A stretch of 64,000 nucleotides of DNA from Roseofilum reptotaenium CS-1145 (GTDB lineage Bacteria; Cyanobacteriota; Cyanobacteriia; Cyanobacteriales; Desertifilaceae), in the NCBI RefSeq assembly GCF_028330985.1, contig NZ_JAQMUE010000083.1:45186-109185 (forward strand), given 5' to 3'. Each line of letters opens with the position of its first letter. Within the stretch, counting starts at the first letter, position 1. This document shows, piece after piece, positions 1 to 8,910 of this stretch. The position numbers and the translations under genes are program-made. The notes beneath the pieces were generated by a model. It was not told the DNA's origin and did not search any database. It worked only from the letters and a program-made list of their open reading frames with translations.

Positions 1-16
1 TTTATTTGTATAAAGT

Positions 17-1129
17 ATGTCTAAAGTTTGGCGAATTGGGATTATTATGGGCACTCGCCCAGAGGCGATTAAGTTAGCGCCTGCGATCGCACAGTTTAGA
101 GCGGCTCCAGAGTTTGAAACTGAAGTGATTTTAACGGGTCAACATCAAGAGATGGTCGCCCAAGTGATGGAGTTATTTGGGCTAACGGCTGACCATAATT
201 TGCAGATTATGCAGCCGAAACAGACACTTACGGATATTACGTGTCGCAGTTTGCAGGGTTTAGAAGCTCTGTTTATGGAGTTGGGGTTAGATTTGGTCAT
301 TGTACAGGGAGATACGACCACGGCATTTTCAGCGACGTTAGCGGCATTTTACCAGAAAATCCCAGTTGCCCATGTGGAGGCTGGATTACGGACGGATCAG
401 CTTTGGAATCCCTATCCAGAAGAGGCGAATCGACGCTTGATTTCCCAGTTGGCCCATTTACATTTTGCCCCGACGGAGTTGGCAGTGGAGAATTTACAGC
501 GCTCTGGAGTGGTGGGAGAGATTCATCAAACGGGAAATACAGTGATTGATGCGCTCTTGAAGGTGGCTGAATCTCAGAGTGGGTGTGAGATTGGGGGGTT
601 AGACTGGTCTAAATATCGGGTGTTATTGGCGACGGTGCATCGGCGGGAAAATTGGGGCAGTCCGTTAGAGGCGATCGCCGATGGATTCCGACAAATCTTA
701 GCCGAATTCCCGGATACCGCCCTAGTTTTGCCCTTACACCGTAATCCCACAGTGCGCGAACCCTTACAGCGAATCCTCGGCAACCACGATCGCATCTTTT
801 TAACGGAACCCTTAGATTATGCCCAGTTAGTGGGGGCGATCGCCGCTTGTCATTTTGTGTTAACCGACTCTGGAGGACTTCAGGAAGAAGCCCCCTCGTT
901 AGGCAAACCCGTATTAGTGCTACGGGAGACCACAGAACGTCCAGAGGCGATCGCCGCTGGCACTGCTCGCTTAGTCGGTACAGAGTCTCGCTCTATCTTG
1001 AATGCTGCCTCTGAACTGCTCTCTCAAACCGACCTCTATCAGCGCATGGCAACCGCTATTAACCCCTTTGGAGATGGTCACGCTTCCGAACGCATCTTAG
1101 AACAAGTCAGAAGATTCCTGAACGCTTAG
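17..1129 (+). CDS. wecB: UDP-N-acetylglucosamine 2-epimerase (non-hydrolysing)
   Basis: This cytosolic enzyme interconverts UDP-GlcNAc and UDP-ManNAc, feeding cell-surface polysaccharide synthesis. The 370-residue length is normal for the family. Visible motifs are GTRPEAIK near residue 12, QGDTTTAFSA near 95, HVEAGLRT near 119, PEEANRR near 133, and the UDP-binding stretch TDSGGLQEEAPSLGKP near 285 followed by RETTERPEA. The ATG lies only 16 bases into the window, so the promoter and any upstream operon partner are outside it. The 3' end overlaps the convergent GGDEF/EAL gene by 4 bases. Family assignment is secure; the polysaccharide it serves is unknown. Confidence 0.95.
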   Translation: MSKVWRIGIIMGTRPEAIKLAPAIAQFRAAPEFETEVILTGQHQEMVAQVMELFGLTADHNLQIMQPKQTLTDITCRSLQGLEALFMELGLDLVIVQGDTTTAFSATLAAFYQKIPVAHVEAGLRTDQLWNPYPEEANRRLISQLAHLHFAPTELAVENLQRSGVVGEIHQTGNTVIDALLKVAESQSGCEIGGLDWSKYRVLLATVHRRENWGSPLEAIADGFRQILAEFPDTALVLPLHRNPTVREPLQRILGNHDRIFLTEPLDYAQLVGAIAACHFVLTDSGGLQEEAPSLGKPVLVLRETTERPEAIAAGTARLVGTESRSILNAASELLSQTDLYQRMATAINPFGDGHASERILEQVRRFLNA

Positions 1130-4050
1130 AAAACGGGATTTTGCTGTAACAACTCTCTCACCGCCTCCTGTGTCAAGGGTTTCGCAAACAGATACCCTTG
1201 TCCATAATCACACCCCAATTCCGTCAACTTCTGTTGCTGTTCCACTGTTTCCACCCCCTCAGCCACCACATGCATCGACAAACTATGGCCCAAATTCACA
1301 ATCGATTTCACCAACTCCCAATCTTTTTCCACCTCAGAATTTAAGGGAATAAACGACTGATCGATTTTCAGGGTATCAATAGGAAACAACTGGAGGCGAC
1401 TTAAACTCGAATGTCCCGTGCCAAAATCATCAATACAAAGATTGACCCCTAACTCTTGCAGTTGGCATAATTGCTTCACCACAGAGTCCAAATTTTCCAT
1501 CATTAACCCTTCCGTAATTTCCACTTGGAAATAATTGGGGGGTAATTGATGTCGCTGCAAAGATTGCATAATAATATCGACCAAGCCCGCTTGAGAAAAC
1601 TGGCGACCGGCCACATTCACATTCACATAGAAGGGATCGAATAACAAGCCATCGATTTCCCACTGCTTAATTTGTCTACAAGCCTCATCAATCACCCATT
1701 CTCCTATGGTCACAATCAAACCCGTTACTTCCGCTAAAGGAATAAACCGACCCGGACTAACCACTTGATTTTCCTGGGTTTTCCACCGAATTAACGATTC
1801 AAATCCACTAATTTTTCCGGTATGTAAAGAAATAATCGGTTGATAGTACAGACAAAACTCCTGTCGTTCGATCGCCCGACGCAAATCCATTTCTAGCTGA
1901 AACTGACATTCATCGACCGATCGCATGGTACTATCAAACAATTGATGATGATTTTTACCCTTGCGTTTGGCATGATGAATCGCCGTATCTGCATCTTTGA
2001 GTAAACGTTCGGCATTCTCATAAACCAATCCGGTAGATGCATGATGGGATAAAACAATGCCTATACTAGCACTGAGAAACACTTCATGACCTTGCACCCA
2101 AAACGGCTCATGGGCGAGTGCTTCTTCCATACAATCTGCTAATTCCATAATTTCCTCATAATTCTGGATTTCTGGAATCAGAACGGCAAAATCATCCCCA
2201 TTCAATCGAGATACAATTCCGCAATTAGCCACATAGGTTTCTAATCGTCTCGCCACGCTAATTAAGAGTTGATCTCCTACAAAGTGACCTAAACTATCAT
2301 TAATGATCTTAAAGCGATTGAGATCGATCATTAAAACCGTAAAAAAATGTCCTGTTTGTCCCCGTACTTGAGTTAAACACTCTTCAATTTTACCCACTAA
2401 TGCTGAACGATTACACAGGCCAGTTAATGGGTCATGAAATGCATGGTACTCTAGTATATCTTGGGCTTTCTTGCGCTCCGTAATATCTTCAATTGTACCT
2501 TCAAAGTATAGTAAATGACCTTTGTTACTTCGCACGGCATGACAATTTTCCGAAATCCAGATTTGGCTCCCGTCAATACGATAAACTTGAGATTCAAATC
2601 CTAAGACTTCTCCCTTTTCCTCAATGAGGTTAATCAAGCGATCGCGCTGTTGTGAATCCACATACACTTGTTGTTGAATACTCTCAATGATTTGTATCAG
2701 ATTTTCCGGTGAGGCATACCCTAAAATCTTGGCAAATGCAGGATTAACATTAATAAAGGCACCATCTAGAGTGGATTGAAAAATACCTTCAATGGCATTT
2801 TCAAAGATACTATGATATTTCTTCTCCGCTTTAATCAAGGCTTCTTCAGTCGCTTTAAATTCGGTAATATCAGTCCCTGTCCCCATTAACTGAATAGCTT
2901 GATTTTGCTCATTTCTTTGCACACTTCCGCGCAACAGAAACCAACGAATAGTCCCATTTTTATGGACGAGTCTTTGCGTAATTTCGTAGTGTTTAATTTC
3001 TCCATTAATAACTCGATGAATTTGTTGAACTAAGGTTCTTTTATCTTCGCTATAAATTCGTTTTGACCAGTCTTTTAACTCCGGCTGCTCATCTTCAGTC
3101 TGATACCCTAATAACTGTTGCAAACTAGCATCTAATTTAAAGGTGTTTTCGATAAAATCCCATTCCCAAATGCCCATTCTACCTGCTTGAGTTGCCAATT
3201 CATAGCGTTTTTGACTTTTTTGCAGAGCTTCTAAAATACTGTGACGCTCAGTAATATCTAAACTCACGGATTGAGTGCCAACAATATCCCCATGGGCATT
3301 GTGTATGGGTGTTTTAATGACATGAAAATAATGGGGGCGATCGCTAGGGGGAAAGCATTGAGAATCAATCCGATCTAACACCTTTCCTGTATCTTGAACC
3401 CATTGATCTTCACTCATAAATTTTTGGGCTAACTCTGGAGGGTAAACTTGGTCTAAGCGTTTATTAATAATCTCTGTTTCTTCATGACCCAGGGTTCTTA
3501 AAAAGGCTTGATTGACAAAGGTTAACTTTCCTTCGCAATCGACCCGATAGATAATTTGGGGTAAAATATCAGCTAAAGATTGATAGTAAACATGGCTTTC
3601 CCGGAGTAGCTCTTGAAGCAGAATATTATAGCTCGTGAGTCTATCTAAACTTTTGTCTAAGGAATTTTGGGTATTTTGAAGCTTGCCGATCAATGATTTA
3701 TTTTGATCCTGGGTATGACCGATGAAAAGGGCAAGACTAAACATGAGGAACCCCGATAAACCCAATTCCAAAGGGGTATAGGGGAAAAAAAGGCGATCGC
3801 CAGGAATAAAATGATTATAGATAAGAACGAGATTCGCTACTATAGCACTCCCTAACCCTACTTTCAATCCTCCCCAGTAGGAGAGGAGCATCAGAGATAG
3901 TAGAATGGTAATTAAAGGATAAATCTGCTGTAAGCTGTTGACACCCTCTAAAGGTGCAAACACTAACCCAAACAAAAGTAGGCAACTCCATAAACCTAAG
4001 GCTGTTAGAGCTACCCTAATCTGATGGGGGTTGTATGGGTACGGTTTCAC
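1126..4050 (-). CDS. Membrane PAS-PAS-PAS-GGDEF-EAL cyclic-di-GMP protein
   Basis: This is a 974-residue c-di-GMP signalling protein anchored in the inner membrane. Residues about 12-115 form four hydrophobic segments resembling a DUF4118/MASE-type sensor region. Three PAS/PAC units follow (roughly 155-270, 280-405 and 410-535), then GGDEF (540-705) and EAL (715-970). The GGDEF signature reads NGDDF, which should weaken or abolish cyclase activity, while the EAL side keeps FESLIRW, NVN, EITE, DDFGTG, KID and AEGVET. It is therefore probably a phosphodiesterase with a GTP-sensing GGDEF domain; that activity is inferred, not shown. It is convergent with wecB. Confidence 0.93.
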   Translation of the reverse strand: MKPYPYNPHQIRVALTALGLWSCLLLFGLVFAPLEGVNSLQQIYPLITILLSLMLLSYWGGLKVGLGSAIVANLVLIYNHFIPGDRLFFPYTPLELGLSGFLMFSLALFIGHTQDQNKSLIGKLQNTQNSLDKSLDRLTSYNILLQELLRESHVYYQSLADILPQIIYRVDCEGKLTFVNQAFLRTLGHEETEIINKRLDQVYPPELAQKFMSEDQWVQDTGKVLDRIDSQCFPPSDRPHYFHVIKTPIHNAHGDIVGTQSVSLDITERHSILEALQKSQKRYELATQAGRMGIWEWDFIENTFKLDASLQQLLGYQTEDEQPELKDWSKRIYSEDKRTLVQQIHRVINGEIKHYEITQRLVHKNGTIRWFLLRGSVQRNEQNQAIQLMGTGTDITEFKATEEALIKAEKKYHSIFENAIEGIFQSTLDGAFINVNPAFAKILGYASPENLIQIIESIQQQVYVDSQQRDRLINLIEEKGEVLGFESQVYRIDGSQIWISENCHAVRSNKGHLLYFEGTIEDITERKKAQDILEYHAFHDPLTGLCNRSALVGKIEECLTQVRGQTGHFFTVLMIDLNRFKIINDSLGHFVGDQLLISVARRLETYVANCGIVSRLNGDDFAVLIPEIQNYEEIMELADCMEEALAHEPFWVQGHEVFLSASIGIVLSHHASTGLVYENAERLLKDADTAIHHAKRKGKNHHQLFDSTMRSVDECQFQLEMDLRRAIERQEFCLYYQPIISLHTGKISGFESLIRWKTQENQVVSPGRFIPLAEVTGLIVTIGEWVIDEACRQIKQWEIDGLLFDPFYVNVNVAGRQFSQAGLVDIIMQSLQRHQLPPNYFQVEITEGLMMENLDSVVKQLCQLQELGVNLCIDDFGTGHSSLSRLQLFPIDTLKIDQSFIPLNSEVEKDWELVKSIVNLGHSLSMHVVAEGVETVEQQQKLTELGCDYGQGYLFAKPLTQEAVRELLQQNPVF

Positions 4051-4102
4051 CTGAACCTCCTAGCTGAATTCAAAAAGCTGGAGTGAGTAGAAGATTAACT
4101 GC

Positions 4103-4681
4103 TTAAGTTGGATTGCCCATTTTCCAGGTGAAACTAGAGACTAGATTCGTGAGAATATGGGCTAAAATCGGAACCAGTAAGTTACCGGTGGCTAAAGCAC
4201 TATATCCTAGGGCTAGTCCGACTAGGGTCGCCCAAATGACATACGGCCATTGATTGCTACCACTCAAGTGTAAAACACCAAAACAGAGGCTTGATAAGAT
4301 CAAACCAGTAAAGTTCAATCCTAGGGCAGGGAGCATCACCCCTCGAAAGAGAAATTCTTCGCTTAAACCCGGCAGTAAGCCTAACCAGAGAATATCAGGA
4401 TAGGTTAAGGGTTTGAGAACAAGACCGAGGTAAACATCGGCACTTTGGCGATAGGCTGGCCATACACTATAAACTAGGGCACTAGCAGCAGTAATCCCTA
4501 GACCAAGCAAGATACCGATCGCCAGTTTACCTAGTTCCCATTGAGCGCGAAGATGCACGATCGAACCGATCGCCAACCACAGTTTAGCGATAATCAGTAG
4601 AATAACGGCAGTCACTCCCATGGCAATCAGGATTTGCGATCGGGTCATGGGTTCCAAGTCTGGATTATGTTGGTCACTCAC
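4103..4681 (-). CDS. CPBP family intramembrane metalloprotease
   Basis: This is a 192-residue integral membrane protein of the CPBP (CAAX protease and bacteriocin-processing) family. The family motifs are present: motif 1 EEFLFR near residue 108 and motif 2 FGVLHLSG near 134, supplying the Glu-Glu-x3-Arg and His metal ligands. About five hydrophobic helices are visible. It lies 52 bases upstream of the GGDEF/EAL gene on the same strand, so the two may be co-transcribed. The substrate is unknown. Cyanobacterial members are usually annotated only as CPBP proteases. Confidence 0.88.
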   Translation of the reverse strand: MSDQHNPDLEPMTRSQILIAMGVTAVILLIIAKLWLAIGSIVHLRAQWELGKLAIGILLGLGITAASALVYSVWPAYRQSADVYLGLVLKPLTYPDILWLGLLPGLSEEFLFRGVMLPALGLNFTGLILSSLCFGVLHLSGSNQWPYVIWATLVGLALGYSALATGNLLVPILAHILTNLVSSFTWKMGNPT

Positions 4682-4735
4682 AGGCGTTTAGGTGAAGAAA
4701 GGTCAATTTTGGGGTCGCTTATCCCTTCCCCTATA

Positions 4736-4781
4736 TAGCGCTTCGCGCTAGGCAAAAGCTTGCCTTGCTTAGGCTCTAAGC
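4736..4781. repeat. Three consecutive perfect small hairpins (REP-like)
   Basis: Three perfect inverted repeats follow each other in the gap between the DUF3326 and CPBP genes: TAGCGC-TTC-GCGCTA (4736-4750), AGGCAA-AAGC-TTGCCT (4750-4765) and GCTTAG-GCT-CTAAGC (4767-4781). The first is a member of an intergenic hairpin family seen again near 6049 and 24256. No T-run follows, so a Rho-independent terminator is not supported. A dispersed REP-like element is the more likely explanation. Confidence 0.6.
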
Positions 4782-4813
4782 CTTTACGCTGTACTCCATA
4801 GAAGAGCGAATTG

Positions 4814-5866
4814 CTATAAAGGCAACAGGTTCGGCCCAAGAGATTCTAGGCTTACCCCAGACCGATGGGCGACTAAGACTCCAAGGGCTTCTAAATAAGA
4901 GTTTACTCGCACCACTGGGATTTTGAGTAGTTCTGGAGGCGATCGCATCTCGGTTGTATTCTCACTCACGGCAATGATGCAAGTCGAGGTTTGACTTAAT
5001 TTTAAGATAGCACTCCCGCCACAGGCTGTTGCGGGAATCACCACTGCATCGACTTGATCGGCCCAAATATCGGTTGGTTGGGGGGAATAGGGAGCCAGGG
5101 GAGTCAGGAGTTGGGGGGCATGACTGAGTCCGACTAAAACACAGGGCAAAAAAGTATATCCAAGTTCCTCAGCCGCAGAACGGGGCGAGAGCTGAGGGTT
5201 GAGGGGGAGGGGTTGTAGGGCAGGAGCATGGGCACAGGGGATGCCCAAGGTGCGAACCACCAGATGGGAGATAATGGCTTCTAGGCCAGCAATGGGGTCT
5301 ACACCTTGCCCTTGGCGATAATCGTGTAAGGCTTCACTGTCGGTATCGTCGGGAAACCTGGCAATGACGGCGATCGCCTCTGCTCCCTGTTCCTCTTTCA
5401 GTTTTTCCGCCGCTCTGAGTAAGCTATCCGGGTTGCCGAGGGTTCCCCAACTGGCATGACTTTCTCCCTGGGTTAACTGCACTTCTAAGGGGAGATCGGT
5501 AATGACATATCCAGTAATGTTTAATCCCAAGGTTGCCCGTGCTGCATCCGCTACTTGTAGATGACGAGTGCGCAACTCTGGCTCGATCGCCCGATCTAAC
5601 AGTAAGCCAATGCGGTTACTGTTTACGGGGCGCAGTCCCCAGTCTTGGGCGGCAAACCGGTCTAGGGCATAGCCTTCCACATACAAGCCATTGGGGATAT
5701 TCCAATAGAGAGATGCGCCATTCAGGACATTGGGATGGGAAATGAGGCGATCGCTGATGGAGGCGATCGCTTTAGCTACAGGTAGGGCATCTCCTGCATA
5801 GCCCCCGATGGCTGCACCAATGCCCGTCGGGATAATTAAAACAACCGTATAGGGACGATGATTCAC
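4814..5866 (-). CDS. DUF3326 domain-containing protein
   Basis: This 350-residue protein matches the cyanobacterial/plastid DUF3326 family, whose function I do not know. The family-typical start is present (IPTGIGAAIGGYAGDA, residues about 12-27), as is the C-terminal block IPATACGGSAILKL. No signal peptide or membrane helix is evident. The start codon is GTG at 5866 and overlaps the stop of the upstream small gene as GTGA, so translation of the two is probably coupled. Confidence 0.85.
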   Translation of the reverse strand: MNHRPYTVVLIIPTGIGAAIGGYAGDALPVAKAIASISDRLISHPNVLNGASLYWNIPNGLYVEGYALDRFAAQDWGLRPVNSNRIGLLLDRAIEPELRTRHLQVADAARATLGLNITGYVITDLPLEVQLTQGESHASWGTLGNPDSLLRAAEKLKEEQGAEAIAVIARFPDDTDSEALHDYRQGQGVDPIAGLEAIISHLVVRTLGIPCAHAPALQPLPLNPQLSPRSAAEELGYTFLPCVLVGLSHAPQLLTPLAPYSPQPTDIWADQVDAVVIPATACGGSAILKLSQTSTCIIAVSENTTEMRSPPELLKIPVVRVNSYLEALGVLVAHRSGVSLESLGPNLLPL

Positions 5867-6039
5867 GCCTCTTGGATCACCACCGCTTCTACCGTCGCCT
5901 TTTGCTGCTCTTCATCCACAGCAGTCACTGCCCAACGCAAAGGTTCCCCCCGCTTTTCGAGTTCTGCTTCAATGTCTTGATGCAGTTGGTTGGGCGTAGC
6001 TTGTAAATCAATTTCGGCTGTAATAAAGTGAGTCGTCAT
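5863..6039 (-). CDS. Small conserved-looking protein coupled to DUF3326
   Basis: A 58-residue open frame begins at ATG 6039 with MTTHFITAEIDLQATP and ends with AVVIQEA. Its TGA overlaps the GTG start of the DUF3326 gene by four bases (GTGA), which is strong evidence that it is translated. It is acidic and soluble-looking, with an amphipathic QLHQDIEAELEKRGEPLRWAV segment. I do not recognise the family. Its job is probably linked to that of DUF3326, by context only. Confidence 0.7.
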   Translation of the reverse strand: MTTHFITAEIDLQATPNQLHQDIEAELEKRGEPLRWAVTAVDEEQQKATVEAVVIQEA

Positions 6040-6089
6040 ATCTTTATGGCGCTTCGCGCTGGTAATGGGTCATTGGTGTTGAGACTTTA

Positions 6090-6455
6090 CTATTTCACAA
6101 ATTGGAGGTCATAGACTTCATCCTCTTTCTCTGTCACCAATTTAATATCCGATTGAGGGTAAGCGGAACACAACAGAGCATATCCTTTCTCGCGCAACTC
6201 AGGACTCAACCCCATTGCATCATTCTCATCGCCATAGCGTACTGTTCCTTCTGTCAGTAATACAGCGCAGGTTTCGCAGACTCCAGCTAAACAAGACTGA
6301 GGGAGTTCGGGGCACTTTTCTTCTTCTTTTTTGTCAGAATTTTTGTCTTTTTCATAATATTCATTCGCCACTTCCAGAATTTTTCGATCTTCAGGAACTT
6401 CAATCGTATAGCTTGTTCCTTGGTGATTAATTTCAACAGTAAAGGTTTTCGTCAT
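6090..6455 (-). CDS. [2Fe-2S] ferredoxin with a charged insertion
   Basis: This soluble electron carrier has a plant-type [2Fe-2S] fold. The cluster ligands are visible as CLAGVCETC followed by the fourth cysteine in ALLCSAYP. Compared with photosynthetic PetF it carries a lysine/glutamate-rich insertion (about residues 30-45, EKDKNSDKKEEEK) and an extra cysteine just before the cluster loop. It may therefore serve a specialised partner rather than photosystem I. I chose the ATG at 6455 (121 residues, MTKTFTVEI). The frame stays open to 6524, but those extra 23 residues have no counterpart in the family. Confidence 0.88.
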   Translation of the reverse strand: MTKTFTVEINHQGTSYTIEVPEDRKILEVANEYYEKDKNSDKKEEEKCPELPQSCLAGVCETCAVLLTEGTVRYGDENDAMGLSPELREKGYALLCSAYPQSDIKLVTEKEDEVYDLQFVK

Positions 6456-6550
6456 AGGAATTGCAGTAGAGAAAAATACAAGTGCGCTCCTTTCCAGAGC
6501 ATCCTTGATTTTATCATCACTCAAGTCCCTTGTGGCGTTAATTTTCTTAA

Positions 6551-6585
6551 TTCCCTATTGCCTATTGCCTATTGCCTAATTTCCC
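6551..6585. repeat. Heptamer tandem repeat (CCTATTG type)
   Basis: About four copies of CCTATTG run in tandem, flanked by TTCCC variants, upstream of the ferredoxin gene. The same heptamer family appears in many gaps of this window and resembles the short tandemly repeated repetitive (STRR) sequences of filamentous cyanobacteria. Confidence 0.7.
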
Positions 6586-6957
6586 GGTGAGATAGACCGC
6601 AACGCCGTCTTGCCTCAGCTTTTGACCTGGGGTTACCAGGTGGGTACTGAAGTCCCCGCATTCGTTTCCGAGTACTGGCTCGGTTTACTGCTGCTAGGAT
6701 CTCGGTTCAGTTCCCTTATTAAGTCAAGCATAGATCATAAAACGTTATTGGCAGTCACCAACGCCGCAGCCTATCTTGAGAGCTATTGTAAGCCAATTTT
6801 CAGGGGGCGGCTAGGGGAGATTAAAGATTCTTATAAGAGATATGCCGAAAACCCCGGTAATTCGTTCCGGGGATTCTGGCTGAGGGTAAGTTTTAACTTG
6901 CCCGTCTTACACCCAACTGGCTATAATGCCAACCCCAGGGTCATTAAATCCTTACCT

Positions 6958-7432
6958 ATGGAGAAAGCCTTTAACTACCGATTTTACCCCACCCGCGAGC
7001 AAGAATCCCTCTTGCGGAGGACTTTGGGGTGCGTAAGATTAGTTTACAATAGAGCGCTCCACGAAAGGACTCAGGCTTGGTATGAACGACAAGAAAAAGT
7101 GAGCTATGGGCAAACCTCTTTCCTGCTAACCAGGTGGAAAAAACAAGAAGAATTAGATTTCTTGAATCAAGTCAGCAGCGTTCCCTTACAGCAAGGTTTA
7201 AGACACTTACATAGATAGATGGTTCCCTAGCTCTAAACGGTGTAGTAACTGTGGGTATATTGTGGAAAAAATGCCGTTAAATATTCGGCAATGGGATTGT
7301 CCGAAGTGCCAATCTCACCACGTTAGCGAAGCTTTCCGGAGGAATCGCGATATAAATGCAAGTAAGAACATTTTGGCCGCAGGACTTGCGGTGTCAGTCT
7401 GTGGAGCGAGTGTAAGACCGGAGCCTTTGTAA
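6958..7432 (+). pseudogene. tnpB: Broken tnpB (RNA-guided nuclease of IS605-type elements)
   Basis: The ATG at 6958 opens a TnpB N-terminus (AFNYRFYPTREQESLLRRTLG, then RLVYNRALHER) that runs to QQGLRHLHR and stops at 7216-7218. From 7208 the +1 frame carries the TnpB C-terminus: the zinc ribbon RCSNCGY...WDCPKCQ and the RuvC-III block NRDINASKNILAAGL, ending at 7432. Full-length TnpB has about 400 residues. The missing middle contains the RuvC-I Asp and RuvC-II Glu, so no nuclease can be made. The junction near 7205-7216 (ACTTACATAGATAG) looks like one clean deletion. Confidence 0.88.
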
Positions 7433-7517
7433 ATCGGCGAAGGCAACTGCTATGAAGCAGAAACCTAAATTGTGAGGTTTAGGAATCCCCGTGTCTTTAG
7501 ACCGGGGAGGATGTCAA
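7380..7517 (+). ncRNA. Candidate TnpB omega/re-RNA scaffold (right end)
   Basis: In IS605-type elements the 3' end of tnpB plus the right end encodes the guide RNA scaffold, with the guide supplied by the flanking DNA. Here the scaffold region looks intact: hairpin AAACCT...AGGTTT at 7461-7480, hairpin CCCCG...CGGGG at 7487-7507, and end GATGTCAA. The bases after 7517 (CCTGGATACCAAATCG), in the 3' end of purK, would be the guide. Transcription is not shown, and the 5' boundary is a guess. Confidence 0.5.
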
Positions 7518-8653
7518 CCTGGATACCAAATCGATTCAATTTTTTCGGCGATCGCTACCAACGCCTCCCGTTCTGTGCTATCGGTACAGACGGTAACATG
7601 ACCTAACTTGCGTCCCGGTCTCACTTCAGGTTTGCCATACCAATGGACATGACTCCCCGGAATTTGGGCTAATACCTCCCGTTTTTCTACATAGTCACTC
7701 TCTGAATCTTCATAGCCCAATAAGTTCACCATCACTGCTCCGGCAGACTTCAAACTCGGATCGCCCACGGGTAAATCTGCCACCGATCGCAAATGTTGGG
7801 CAAATTGGGACGTTTGGCAAGCATCTAAGCTAAAATGCCCCGAATTATGGGTACGAGGGGCAATTTCATTCACTAATACCTGGCGATCTGTTGTCAAGAA
7901 AAACTCAATGCCAAAAATTCCAATCACGTCTAACTCATTGAGCAATGTATGGGCAATTTCTTCAACTTTTTGTCGCACCTTTTCTTCGACTTGAGCCGGC
8001 ACTAACACCCAGTGGCACACCTGATTCCTTTGTTTCGTTTCCACCACTGGATACACAACAACTTCCCCAGAGGAAAATCGAGCTGCCATCACTGCTAATT
8101 CTCGTTCAAAAGGTACAAATTCCTCTAATAAAACGGGGATATCAGCAAAGGTTTTTGTCGCTTGATGGAACTGATCCCAATCTTTTAAAATTAAAGTTCC
8201 CTGGCCATCATAACCCTGTCTTCTGGTTTTCAAAACCAAAGGAAAACGTAGATTTTCCGGAATCTGATGCCAATCTAAATTCTGAAACCAGGGAACCGGA
8301 AGCCCTAATTCTCGAAGAAAAGAGCGCTGATCGTACTTATCTAATAAGGGTTGGAGAGCTGACAAACTAGGACGAAAACAGACCCCTGACTTTTCTAGAG
8401 GAAAGAGAGCATCTAAATCAATAAACTCATTTTCAAACGTGATTGCCTCACAGCGCTGTGCTAACTGCTCTGTAGCGCCCGCATCGGCGATCGCCCCGAA
8501 AATAACATCTGAAGCTCTAGAGACGGCTGGATCGCTCGATTTAGGGGTTTGTACAATCAATTCAATCCCCAATGCTTGGGCTTCTAAAGCCATCATCCAG
8601 GCTAATTGTCCACCTCCGATCGCCCCCACACGAGTTTTCTGTCCCACTTTCAT
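7514..8653 (-). CDS. purK: N5-carboxyaminoimidazole ribonucleotide synthase
   Basis: PurK makes N5-CAIR from AIR, ATP and bicarbonate in purine biosynthesis. This is a cytosolic ATP-grasp enzyme. The 379-residue product shows the N-terminal GAIGGGQLAWMMALEA motif, the ATP-grasp lysine region PLVLKTRRQGYDGQG near residue 140, and EIAPRTHNSGH near 264. The protein ends ...IWYPG, and its TGA (7514-7516) lies within the right end of the neighbouring TnpB element. The insertion may therefore have replaced the original last residues and stop codon. Confidence 0.95.
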   Translation of the reverse strand: MKVGQKTRVGAIGGGQLAWMMALEAQALGIELIVQTPKSSDPAVSRASDVIFGAIADAGATEQLAQRCEAITFENEFIDLDALFPLEKSGVCFRPSLSALQPLLDKYDQRSFLRELGLPVPWFQNLDWHQIPENLRFPLVLKTRRQGYDGQGTLILKDWDQFHQATKTFADIPVLLEEFVPFERELAVMAARFSSGEVVVYPVVETKQRNQVCHWVLVPAQVEEKVRQKVEEIAHTLLNELDVIGIFGIEFFLTTDRQVLVNEIAPRTHNSGHFSLDACQTSQFAQHLRSVADLPVGDPSLKSAGAVMVNLLGYEDSESDYVEKREVLAQIPGSHVHWYGKPEVRPGRKLGHVTVCTDSTEREALVAIAEKIESIWYPG

Positions 8654-8716
8654 CTCTCTCTATCCGTTATTAGCCAGCCCATCATTATAGCGCTTTGTGC
8701 TTCAGTTTTTTTTTCG

Positions 8717-8885
8717 ATTGCCTATTCCCTATTCCCTAATTGCACCCATTATGCATGGTATTTTAGTACAAGTTACGGTTACAGTGTTTTGGCCTATTGC
8801 GGACATAAATCCGCTGCCCGTCAAATACAAGGTTACATCCCCAAAGCCATGTACCATAACCCGATTCCCTATTTCCTATTCCCTA
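8717..8885. repeat. Two clusters of CCCTATT-type heptamer repeats
   Basis: The gap between purK and the flavodiiron gene holds two short runs of the dispersed heptamer: 8717-8742 (CCTATTCCCTATTCCCTA) and 8864-8885 (ATTCCCTATTTCCTATTCCC). Between them lies an unremarkable AT-rich stretch. Open frames across this gap are low-complexity and unlikely to be genes. Confidence 0.6.
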
Positions 8886-8910
8886 GCGTGAAGCACTCCA
8901 CCTTGAGCTT

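Larger units (their letters stand above)
6610..7517 (+). mobile_element. IS200/IS605-type TnpB element, internally deleted
   Basis: The stretch contains the first about 80 codons of a TnpB protein, the TnpB C-terminus in another frame, and a typical cyanobacterial TnpB-element right end: hairpin CCCCG...CGGGG at 7487-7507 followed by GAGGATGTCAA. No TnpA is present. The left end is not resolved. Bases 6610-6957 stay open in frame with TnpB but carry no recognisable domain, and may be left-end sequence. The right end coincides with the last codon and stop of purK on the other strand. Confidence 0.75.
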
